This document shows positions 1-5,280 of a stretch of DNA of 5,605 bases, piece after piece. Source of the stretch: Gammaproteobacteria bacterium (GTDB lineage Bacteria > Pseudomonadota > Gammaproteobacteria > GCA-001735895); NCBI GenBank assembly GCA_027293245.1, contig JAPUFZ010000325.1, positions 1 to 5,605 on the forward strand, read 5' to 3'. Under the pieces are notes generated by a model. The model searched no databases. It had not been told where the DNA came from and was given only the letters and a program-made list of their open reading frames with translations. The translations under genes were made by a program, and so were the position numbers. Each line of letters starts with the position of its first letter. Position 1 is the stretch's first letter.

Positions 1-320
1 TCTACGGCCTCGGTGACCATGACAATAACACCATCGGTAGTTGTAATATCGTCAATATACTTGACCGTGCCACCGCTGGTGCCTGAAAACTCAGCCGGGA
101 CTCCAGTGGAACCGCCGTCACAATTGGCGAGGGCGCCTTCCTCAGATACACACAGGCCTACTGATGTTTTCCAGGCGAGTGCACCGCCGAGGGCGCCGGC
201 AACTTTAGTCCGTTGGGTATAGTCGCCGTACTGGGGGATCGCTATTGCGGCCAGGATTCCGATGATGGCTACTACGATCATCAGTTCGATTAAGGTAAAA
301 CCAGAGTGTTGCTTTTTCAT
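1..320 (-). CDS. pilA: Type IV major pilin (prepilin), 3' end cut off by the window
   Basis: This is the structural subunit of a type IV pilus, made as a prepilin, cleaved and N-methylated by the PilD peptidase at the inner membrane and polymerised into the fibre. The first 106 codons are present. Residues 1-7 (MKKQHSG) form a short basic leader ending in Gly7. Cleavage before Phe8 gives [20 protein letters not shown], with the essential Glu at mature position +5 (Glu12) and the hydrophobic helix that builds the fibre core. Pro29 and the [11 protein letters not shown] segment that follow are typical of PilA. Cys57 and Cys67 could form an early disulfide; the usual C-terminal D-loop pair would lie outside the window. 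The ATG at 320-318 is preceded by GAGGA (331-335, minus strand), 10 bases away, which fixes the start. The gene is divergent from mnmG and lies behind a cyclic di-GMP riboswitch. It could be a related minor pilin, but the N-terminus favours the major type. Confidence 0.93.
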   Translation of the reverse strand, partial: MKKQHSGFTLIELMIVVAIIGILAAIAIPQYGDYTQRTKVAGALGGALAWKTSVGLCVSEEGALANCDGGSTGVPAEFSGTSGGTVKYIDDITTTDGVIVMVTEAV

Positions 321-399
321 TTAGAGTATGTCCTCATTTAAATACAAATTATTGCATTATTAGGAGGGTAATCTATAGACGGCACAACGACTCACAGAT
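321..399 (-). promoter_or_regulatory. Probable expression platform and ribosome binding site of pilA
   Basis: This is the leader between the aptamer and the pilA start. It contains GCCGUC (378-383), an exact complement of GACGGC (416-421) in the 3' strand of aptamer P2. It also has a local hairpin, AUCUGUG (393-399) with UAUAGAU (371-377), that would be excluded by the first pairing. Further on lie CCCUCC (363-368), which is complementary to ribosome-binding sequences, and the Shine-Dalgarno GAGGA (331-335). There is no clear GC hairpin followed by a U run, so control of translation or of RNA stability fits better than an intrinsic terminator. The assignment as a platform is inference from pairing by eye. 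Confidence 0.5.
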
Positions 400-490
400 G
401 CGTGTTGGTGGTCCCGCCGTCATAGGATTAACCCTTAGACCGGTGACTTTGCGCCCCCGTCTTTCGGATCGGGGTTGCCTTTATCTACGC
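400..490 (-). promoter_or_regulatory. GEMM / class I cyclic di-GMP riboswitch aptamer in the pilA leader
   Basis: Read on the minus strand, the conserved GEMM-I core is visible in order. A P1 stem closes GCGU (487-490) with ACGC (400-403). AGGCAA is followed by a hairpin with arms CCCCG (470-474) and CGGGG (455-459) capped by a GAAA tetraloop (462-465). The joining strand GCGCAAAG carries the adenine that stacks between the two ligand guanines (GCAAAG at 447-452). P2 contains CUAAGG (433-438) and CCUAUG (421-426), matching the 11-nt tetraloop receptor; its usual CC/GG pairs are replaced by UC/GA, which preserves pairing. The 3' side is GGCGGGACCACC. The base matching ligand-contacting G20 of the Vibrio Vc2 aptamer appears to be G, which favours cyclic di-GMP over 3',3'-cGAMP. 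The element lies 80 bases upstream of the pilA start codon, on the same strand. Confidence 0.9.
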
Positions 491-492
491 AG

Positions 493-513
493 GCCTAAGC
501 CATTGGCTTTGGC
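493..513 (-). repeat. Inverted repeat (hairpin) just 5' of the riboswitch
   Basis: The plus strand reads GCCTAAGCC, ATT, GGCTTTGGC: two 9-base arms with one T-T mismatch around a 3-base loop. On the minus strand this is a hairpin only a few bases upstream of aptamer stem P1. It has no U run after it on either strand, so it is unlikely to be a terminator. It may protect the 5' end of the pilA transcript or serve as a binding site. Confidence 0.5.
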
Positions 514-541
514 AGGGTGTAACTAGGTCACTTCGATACTA

Positions 542-569
542 ACTATAATCTAGATTGTAACTAAAGTTC
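542..569 (-). promoter_or_regulatory. Weak candidate sigma-70 promoter for the pilA leader
   Basis: On the minus strand, TATAGT (542-547) is a fair -10 box. GAACTT (564-569), 16 bases upstream, is a poor -35. Transcription would start near 535 and include the hairpin at 493-513 and the whole riboswitch. The surrounding 541-600 is strongly AT-rich (14 G or C in 60). Many pilA genes use RpoN, but I found no correctly spaced -24/-12 site upstream. Confidence 0.25.
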
Positions 570-623
570 ATTCTTTTTGATCTATATTGTGCATTAATTC
601 CTGTAAACTGCGCTTCTACGAGC

Positions 624-641
624 ATTTTCGCCCTGGAAAAT
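624..641. repeat. Perfect palindrome ATTTTC-N6-GAAAAT
   Basis: Arms ATTTTC (624-629) and GAAAAT (636-641) are exact reverse complements separated by GCCCTG. The 18-base dyad lies between the two divergent leaders, a position and size suited to a dimeric regulator. There is no poly-T tail of terminator type. I do not recognise it as the site of a known regulator. Confidence 0.4.
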
Positions 642-761
642 CTAATCCAACCTTTTACGACACCCTCCAGGGGGAGAAGGAGTAAAATCGAGGGGCGTTG
701 CGGTCCAGATAGCGATCCATGAATTCCGACTGCTCACATGGAATTTTGCGAAGAAAAGCGC

Positions 762-775
762 TAGAATGCGCGCCC
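762..775 (+). promoter_or_regulatory. Candidate -10 box with GC-rich discriminator for mnmG
   Basis: TAGAAT (762-767) matches the sigma-70 -10 consensus at five of six bases and is followed by GCGCGCC. That GC-rich discriminator is typical of stable-RNA and growth-rate-controlled promoters in gammaproteobacteria. The matching -35 (TGGAAT at 739-744, 17-base spacer) is weak. TTGCGA (746-751) is a better hexamer but lies only 10 bases away. Transcription from about 775 would give mnmG a leader of roughly 200 bases. Confidence 0.45.
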
Positions 776-778
776 TCG

Positions 779-895
779 CCTGCATGGATGTTGTGGGCGG
801 CACTCCGTCGGGCGGTGCTCCGTCGGTCCGGCGTCCCGGTGGTACGAGCCCAGGGATGGGACGGTCCGGCGTTCCGGAAGGTAGAACAATGCAGG
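779..895 (+). other. GC-rich, hairpin-rich leader of mnmG (possible structured RNA)
   Basis: CCTGCAT (779-785) and ATGCAGG (889-895) are exact complements that would close a domain of about 117 bases. Inside are a CGTCCC (832-837) / GGGACG (858-863) stem, a perfect TCCGG-CGTT-CCGGA hairpin (865-878) and a GCAC/GTGC pair near 800-818. Short direct repeats overlap these. The segment follows the candidate stable-RNA-like -10 box and precedes mnmG. It is not a tRNA: no TTCRA T-loop is seen. It may be a leader with a regulatory fold, a small RNA, or simply GC-rich sequence that pairs by chance. Confidence 0.35.
803..877 (+). repeat. Short direct repeats in the mnmG leader
   Basis: CTCCGTCGG occurs at 803-811 and again at 818-826, a 15-base period. 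GGTCCGGCGTCCCGG (825-839) recurs at 863-877 with one mismatch (GGTCCGGCGTTCCGG). A further GGTCCGGA lies at 943-950. Both longer copies can fold on themselves through CCGG arms. The repeats may come from local duplication. Confidence 0.6.
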
Positions 896-980
896 AGCTA
901 TTGTCGAGAGCACCAACAGTAGGCGTTTTTAGGCGATGCAGCGGTCCGGAGCAGTTGCCGATATTGGATAACAAAGCAGA

Positions 981-2876
981 GTGGATTTCAACAAGCGTTT
1001 TGATGTCATAGTGGTAGGCGGCGGTCATGCGGGTACCGAAGCCTCGCTCGCGGCTGCGCGTATGGGTGCTAGCACACTGTTGTTAACCCATAGCATTGAA
1101 ACCCTGGGGCAAATGAGCTGTAATCCCGCCATCGGTGGCATCGGCAAGGGCCACCTGGTCAAGGAAATTGATGCGCTCGGCGGCGAAATGGCACTCGCTG
1201 CTGACAAGGCAGGTATCCAGTTCCGCACCCTCAATCGGCGCAAGGGCCCGGCGGTTCGTGCCACCCGGGCGCAGGCCGACCGGCAACTGTACCGCGTGGC
1301 AATTCGTGAAAAGCTCGAAAATCAACCGGGCCTATCGATCTTCCAGCAACCGGTGGTTGATTTGATCGAGAAAAATGACTCTATAGAAGGCGTAGTCACG
1401 CAAATGGGAGTTAAATTTTATGCCTCAACTGTGGTGCTGACGGTCGGCACCTTCCTCGATGGCAAGATACATATCGGCGATACCAATTACAGTGGTGGTC
1501 GTGCGGGTGACCCGCCAGCCACAGCGCTGGCCGAGCGCCTGCGCGAACGGCCTTTTCGGGTCAATCGGCTGAAAACAGGTACACCCCCGCGAATTGATCG
1601 CAACAGCATCGATTTCAGCGTTATGCAAGAGCAGCCGGGTGATGATCCCGTGCCGGTTTTTTCGACTATGGGTTCGATCGATTTGCATCCGCGTCAGATC
1701 AGTTGTTATATCACTCATACCAACGAAAAAACGCACGATATTATTCGTGCCAACCTGCATCGCTCGCCGCTTTTCAGTGGTGCGATCGAGGGCGCGGGTC
1801 CGCGCTACTGCCCGTCGATTGAAGATAAAGTGGTACGTTTTGCCGATAAGGTTTCACATCAGATTTTTGTCGAACCCGAGGGCCTGAACTTGTCCGAAGT
1901 CTATCCCAATGGGATTTCTACCAGCCTGCCCTTCGACGTTCAGCAGGCACTGGTGCAAAGCATAGGTGGATTTGAGGCGGCGCATATTACCCGGCCGGGC
2001 TACGCGATCGAATACGACTTTTTTGATCCGCGTGATCTTCGCGAGACACTTGAAACCCGTTTCATCCAGGGTCTTTACTTTGCCGGACAGATTAATGGCA
2101 CCACCGGTTATGAAGAAGCCGCGGCACAGGGCTTGATTGCCGGTGCCAATGCTGCCGCTTCGGTGCAGGCTAAAGATTCGATCAAACTCAGCAGGTCACA
2201 GGCTTATATCGGTGTACTGGTGGATGATTTAATCACCCGTGGCACCAGTGAACCCTACCGCATGTTTACCTCGCGCGCCGAGTACCGCCTGATGTTGCGT
2301 GAAGACAATGCTGATCTGCGCCTCACAGAAATTGGTCGCGATATGGGCCTGGTCGACGATGCACGCTGGTCGGCTTTTGAGCACTATCGTGAACAACTGG
2401 AACGCCTTAATCAGCAATTACACGGACGATGGGTGCATCCCGGTAGCGATGGGGCAGCTACGCTGTCGAAAGCCATGCAAACTCCGTTAACCCGGGAGTA
2501 TCGGTTGTCGGAGATTCTGCTGCGCCCGCAGATTCAAATCACTGACTTGATGCCAATGCTCGATGATGAAGTGCAATATGCGGATCGTGTCCAGGAACAA
2601 GCCGAGATCAATGCCAAATACGCTGGATACCTGTCACGGCAACAGCAGGAAATCGACAAGGCGATAAAACACGAGCAAACCCTGTTACCTGAATCGCTGG
2701 AGTATTCGCAAGTACGGGGTTTATCTAACGAGGTTCGCCAGAAACTGCAGGATCACCGTCCGGCAACTATCGGCCAGGCGGGCCGTATATCGGGTCTGAC
2801 ACCGGCAGCGATTTCATTGTTGCTGGTACATTTGAAACGACATGCGGCCACGCCCGAGATTCAGAAATCGGCTTGA
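981..2876 (+). CDS. mnmG: tRNA uridine-5-carboxymethylaminomethyl modification enzyme MnmG (GidA)
   Basis: MnmG is the FAD-dependent partner of the GTPase MnmE. Together they add the (carboxymethyl)aminomethyl group to wobble U34 of certain tRNAs, using methylenetetrahydrofolate and glycine or ammonium. The protein has 631 residues, close to the 629 of E. coli. The FAD-binding GGGHAGTEA is at 13-21. Catalytic Cys47 lies in [17 protein letters not shown] and Cys277 in [11 protein letters not shown]. Also present are [10 protein letters not shown] (196-205), [14 protein letters not shown] (240-253), [10 protein letters not shown] (308-317), [18 protein letters not shown] (367-384) and [14 protein letters not shown] (424-437). 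The helical C-terminus, which binds MnmE, is complete. The start is GTG: an in-frame TAA at 969-971 blocks any earlier start, and the N-terminus fits the family. No strong Shine-Dalgarno is seen. It heads the rsmG-parA-parB cluster; mnmE is not in the window. Confidence 0.98.
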   Translation: MDFNKRFDVIVVGGGHAGTEASLAAARMGASTLLLTHSIETLGQMSCNPAIGGIGKGHLVKEIDALGGEMALAADKAGIQFRTLNRRKGPAVRATRAQADRQLYRVAIREKLENQPGLSIFQQPVVDLIEKNDSIEGVVTQMGVKFYASTVVLTVGTFLDGKIHIGDTNYSGGRAGDPPATALAERLRERPFRVNRLKTGTPPRIDRNSIDFSVMQEQPGDDPVPVFSTMGSIDLHPRQISCYITHTNEKTHDIIRANLHRSPLFSGAIEGAGPRYCPSIEDKVVRFADKVSHQIFVEPEGLNLSEVYPNGISTSLPFDVQQALVQSIGGFEAAHITRPGYAIEYDFFDPRDLRETLETRFIQGLYFAGQINGTTGYEEAAAQGLIAGANAAASVQAKDSIKLSRSQAYIGVLVDDLITRGTSEPYRMFTSRAEYRLMLREDNADLRLTEIGRDMGLVDDARWSAFEHYREQLERLNQQLHGRWVHPGSDGAATLSKAMQTPLTREYRLSEILLRPQIQITDLMPMLDDEVQYADRVQEQAEINAKYAGYLSRQQQEIDKAIKHEQTLLPESLEYSQVRGLSNEVRQKLQDHRPATIGQAGRISGLTPAAISLLLVHLKRHAATPEIQKSA

Positions 2877-3499
2877 ACCTGCGTACCCGGTTACGACACG
2901 GACTGGTCGCAATCGACCTGCCTCTGGATGACGACCAGGTCGGCAAGCTGCTCGATTACCTGGCGTTACTGGGTAAGTGGGGCAAAAGGTTTAACCTGAC
3001 CGCAATTACCGACCCGGAGAAAATGCTTTACTATCATTTACTCGATAGTCTGGCTATTTACCACTCGGTGAAATCGGCCGGGTGTGCGCTCGATGTCGGT
3101 AGCGGGGCTGGTTTGCCAGGCTTGCCACTGGCGATCGCCATGCCCGACTCGAAATGGACCCTGCTCGACAGCAATGGCAAGAAAACCCGGTTTTTGCAGC
3201 AGGCTCTGGCACACTGCAATATTAATAATGCTGCAGTTGTACAGTCGAGGGTTGAAGACTATCATGCCGCGGAACCGTTCGATATCATCGTCAGCCGGGC
3301 GTTTGCCGGCTTGTCCAGTTTCGTTGCAAGCGTGGAACATCTGTGGCAATCCGAAACCCGGGTGCTGACGATGAAAACCAGCCTTGGGTCTGTCGAGGCC
3401 AGCGCATTGGACAGTACCAGGTACTTGATTGAGGAAACCAGGTTGCAAGTTCCAGGCATCAGTTCAAACCGAAGCCTGGTGACCTTGCGACAGCGATAG
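2873..3499 (+). CDS. rsmG: 16S rRNA (guanine-527-N7)-methyltransferase RsmG (GidB)
   Basis: RsmG uses S-adenosylmethionine to methylate N7 of G527 in the 530 loop of 16S rRNA; its loss is known to give low-level streptomycin resistance. The 208 residues match the family length. Landmarks are NLTAI (41-45), HLLDSL (55-60), the SAM-binding glycine loop [10 protein letters not shown] (74-83), [12 protein letters not shown] (97-108), VQSRVED (123-129), ISRAF-like VSRAF (140-144) and the C-terminal RSLVTLR. The usual ALKG motif is replaced by TMKTS (166-170), keeping the lysine but not the glycine. The start is TTG, overlapping the mnmG stop as TTGA, so translation is probably coupled to mnmG. No later start would keep the N-terminal helices. 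The reading frame is intact. Confidence 0.96.
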   Translation: MNLRTRLRHGLVAIDLPLDDDQVGKLLDYLALLGKWGKRFNLTAITDPEKMLYYHLLDSLAIYHSVKSAGCALDVGSGAGLPGLPLAIAMPDSKWTLLDSNGKKTRFLQQALAHCNINNAAVVQSRVEDYHAAEPFDIIVSRAFAGLSSFVASVEHLWQSETRVLTMKTSLGSVEASALDSTRYLIEETRLQVPGISSNRSLVTLRQR

Positions 3500-3500
3500 C

Positions 3501-4289
3501 ATGAGCAAAACTATTACCATTGCCAATCAAAAGGGCGGCGTCGGAAAAACCACCACCACGGTAAACCTGGCTGCCGCACTGGCCGCGACCAAAAGACGGG
3601 TGTTGCTGGTCGACATGGATCCCCAGGGTAATGCGACCATGGGTAGTGGCGTAGATAAAAACAGCCTCAGTGTCAGTGTATGTGATGTGTTACTGGGTGA
3701 TTCCACCGCACGCAATGCATTGATCAAATTGCCCGAAGTTGGGTTTGATATTTTGCCGGCGAATGCTGATTTGACCGCAGCCGAAGTTCAGTTGATGACC
3801 CGTATTGGACGCGAGCGGCAGCTCGCGCTGGCGTTGGAACCGATCAGCAACGAATATGATTATATTCTGATCGACTGCCCGCCTTCACTGAATATGCTGA
3901 CCGTCAATGCACTGGTTGCCGCGAGTGGCGTAGTGATTCCGATGCAATGTGAATATTATGCGCTCGAGGGCCTGTCTTCCCTGCTCGATACAATTGAACA
4001 AATTCGTATCAGCGTAAACCCCGATCTAAAGCTGGAAGGCCTGCTACGCACCATGTACGATCCGCGCAACAATCTATCAAATGAGGTGTCTGCAGAGCTG
4101 ATCGAACATTTTGGCGCTCAGGTCTATCGCACCATCATTCCGCGTAATGTCCGCCTGGCTGAAGCGCCCAGTTATGGTCAGCCAATTTTGCAGTACGAAA
4201 GGAATTCCCGTGGATCGATGGCTTACATTGCCCTCGCGGGTGAAGTTTTAAGGCGTGATGCGAAGCAACACCACTATACAAACCAGTAA
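3501..4289 (+). CDS. parA: Chromosome-partitioning ATPase ParA (Soj)
   Basis: ParA is a deviant Walker ATPase that binds the nucleoid as an ATP dimer and, with ParB at parS sites, moves replicated origins apart. The 262 residues carry the deviant Walker A KGGVGKTT (11-18) with the signature lysine, the switch I region LLVDMDPQGN (35-44), Walker B ILIDCPPS (122-129) and the basic RNVRLAEAPSYGQPI segment (215-229) near the DNA-binding face. The short N-terminus with no helix-turn-helix marks a chromosomal (type Ib-like) ParA and not a plasmid P1-type protein. The ATG lies 1 base after the rsmG stop and has no strong Shine-Dalgarno, so coupling to rsmG is likely. It forms the usual pair with the parB that follows. 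Confidence 0.97.
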   Translation: MSKTITIANQKGGVGKTTTTVNLAAALAATKRRVLLVDMDPQGNATMGSGVDKNSLSVSVCDVLLGDSTARNALIKLPEVGFDILPANADLTAAEVQLMTRIGRERQLALALEPISNEYDYILIDCPPSLNMLTVNALVAASGVVIPMQCEYYALEGLSSLLDTIEQIRISVNPDLKLEGLLRTMYDPRNNLSNEVSAELIEHFGAQVYRTIIPRNVRLAEAPSYGQPILQYERNSRGSMAYIALAGEVLRRDAKQHHYTNQ

Positions 4290-4294
4290 TAATT

Positions 4295-5158
4295 ATGAAG
4301 AAGAAGCGACTAGGGCGGGGTCTGGGTTCATTAATCGGTAATATAGACGAAGTTACCCAGGTTAGCGATGCGGACCGGGCGCACGGACTGGGCGAAATCG
4401 ATATTGATCGAATTCAGCGTGGAAAGTTTCAGCCCAGGCAAAATTTTGATCAGCAGTCGCTGCAGGAGCTAGCGGACTCGATACGCTCCCAGGGTATCGT
4501 ACAGCCGATCGTGGTGAGACCGGAGGGTGACCATTTCGAGTTGGTCGCGGGTGAACGCCGGTGGCGTGCCGCACAAATTGCAGGCTTGCAGAAAATTCCA
4601 GCAGTAGTTCGCGACCTCGATAGTAAATCGGCGGTAGCTATAGCACTGATCGAGAATATTCAGCGCGAGGACCTTAATCCGCTTGAACTAGCACAGGGCC
4701 TGATGCGGCTGATCGATGAATTTGATCTTACCCATCAGCAGGTGGCGGATTCGATAGGCCGGTCGCGTGCTTCGGTGAGCAATTTAATTCGCCTGCTGGA
4801 CCTGGCTGATCCGGTCAAGGACCTGGTCAACCGGGGACTCCTCGATATGGGTCATGCCCGTGCGCTGCTCGGTTTGATTCGGCACGATCAGGTTGAAGTG
4901 GCCAATATTGTTGTTAACCGCGGACTTTCGGTCCGTGAAACCGAAGCACTGGTGAAAAAAGTGATCAAGGGCGGGACCGGGAATAAGTTTCTGAGCAAAG
5001 AAACTGATCCGGATACCAGGCGTCTGGAAACCCGTATTAGCGAAAAGCTGGGCGCTGCGGTCAAGATCAGATCGGGTAAACAGGGTTCGGGACAGCTAAT
5101 AATCAGCTTCCATACCAGTGATGAACTGGAAGGGATTCTCGAACATCTGAATCTGTGA
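4295..5158 (+). CDS. parB: Chromosome-partitioning protein ParB (Spo0J), CTP-dependent parS-binding clamp
   Basis: ParB loads at parS sites, closes as a CTP-bound sliding clamp, spreads along DNA near the origin, recruits SMC and stimulates ParA. Over 287 residues the expected parts appear in order. KKRLGRGLGSLIG (3-15) is the N-terminal ParA-interaction peptide. The ParB/Srx CTPase domain holds GIVQPIVVRP (67-76), GERRWRA (86-92) and ENIQREDLNPLE (120-131). A parS-reading helix-turn-helix spans about 145-167 (LTHQQVADSIGRSRASVSNL). A C-terminal dimerisation domain ends in LEGILEHLNL. The ATG is 5 bases after the parA stop; no clear Shine-Dalgarno is visible, so it is probably translated by coupling. 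No perfect parS is seen in the window. It ends the cluster, since a new promoter follows. Confidence 0.97.
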   Translation: MKKKRLGRGLGSLIGNIDEVTQVSDADRAHGLGEIDIDRIQRGKFQPRQNFDQQSLQELADSIRSQGIVQPIVVRPEGDHFELVAGERRWRAAQIAGLQKIPAVVRDLDSKSAVAIALIENIQREDLNPLELAQGLMRLIDEFDLTHQQVADSIGRSRASVSNLIRLLDLADPVKDLVNRGLLDMGHARALLGLIRHDQVEVANIVVNRGLSVRETEALVKKVIKGGTGNKFLSKETDPDTRRLETRISEKLGAAVKIRSGKQGSGQLIISFHTSDELEGILEHLNL

Positions 5159-5217
5159 AAACAGCAGCGCATTGAGGCATGACCGACAGACCCCAATTGA
5201 ATAATTTATATCGATGA

Positions 5218-5246
5218 TTGATTATTGAGTTTTAACTACTTATACT
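5218..5246 (+). promoter_or_regulatory. Sigma-70 promoter of the atp operon
   Basis: The -35 TTGATT (5218-5223, four of six consensus bases) is separated by exactly 17 bases from the -10 TATACT (5241-5246, five of six). Transcription should begin near 5253. The promoter sits in the 122-base gap between parB and atpI, so the ATP synthase operon can be expressed apart from the par genes. I see no intrinsic terminator between parB and this promoter, so read-through is possible. Confidence 0.7.
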
Positions 5247-5280
5247 TTTCATCCGCTTTGGAGGGCGGGCGAAGCCGGGT

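Larger units (their letters stand above)
541..760. other. Non-coding stretch between the divergent pilA and mnmG leaders
   Basis: No gene is supported here. The first 60 bases are AT-rich and the rest is more balanced. Short open frames lack family resemblance and good ribosome binding sites. Visible structure is limited to the candidate minus-strand promoter, the palindrome at 624-641 and a small CCC/GGG-rich patch near 662-676. Divergent promoters and regulator sites are expected here. Confidence 0.5.

Noticed and set aside
13..222. Plus-strand open frame of 69 codons
   Set aside because: It lies antisense to pilA, whose minus-strand translation is an unmistakable prepilin; the plus-strand protein has no recognisable feature.
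487..507. RpoN -24/-12 promoter for pilA (TGGCTTAGGCCTGC on the minus strand)
   Set aside because: The gap between the GG and GC elements is 9 bases, not 10, and the transcript would start inside or next to the aptamer.
911..930. Intrinsic terminator ending in TTTTT before mnmG
   Set aside because: The bases before the T run form at most a few pairs with a mismatch, so there is no credible terminator stem.
775..980. tRNA gene behind the stable-RNA-like -10 box
   Set aside because: There is no TTCRA T-loop, no cloverleaf arms of proper length and no acceptor stem.
766..1011. Plus-strand open frame of 81 codons before mnmG
   Set aside because: Its ATG lies inside the candidate -10 region, it has no ribosome binding site, its composition is Gly/Pro/Arg-rich from GC-rich repeats, and it overlaps the mnmG start in another frame.
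642..1028. Minus-strand open frame of 128 codons
   Set aside because: It crosses the leader and start of mnmG in antisense and has no family resemblance; it looks like a GC-rich chance frame.
4926..4941. parS site inside parB (right half CGTGAAAC)
   Set aside because: The left half does not match TGTTTCAC; no perfect 16-base parS was found in the window by eye.
5159..5217. Terminator after parB
   Set aside because: I found no GC-rich hairpin followed by T residues; any transcription stop here would need another mechanism.
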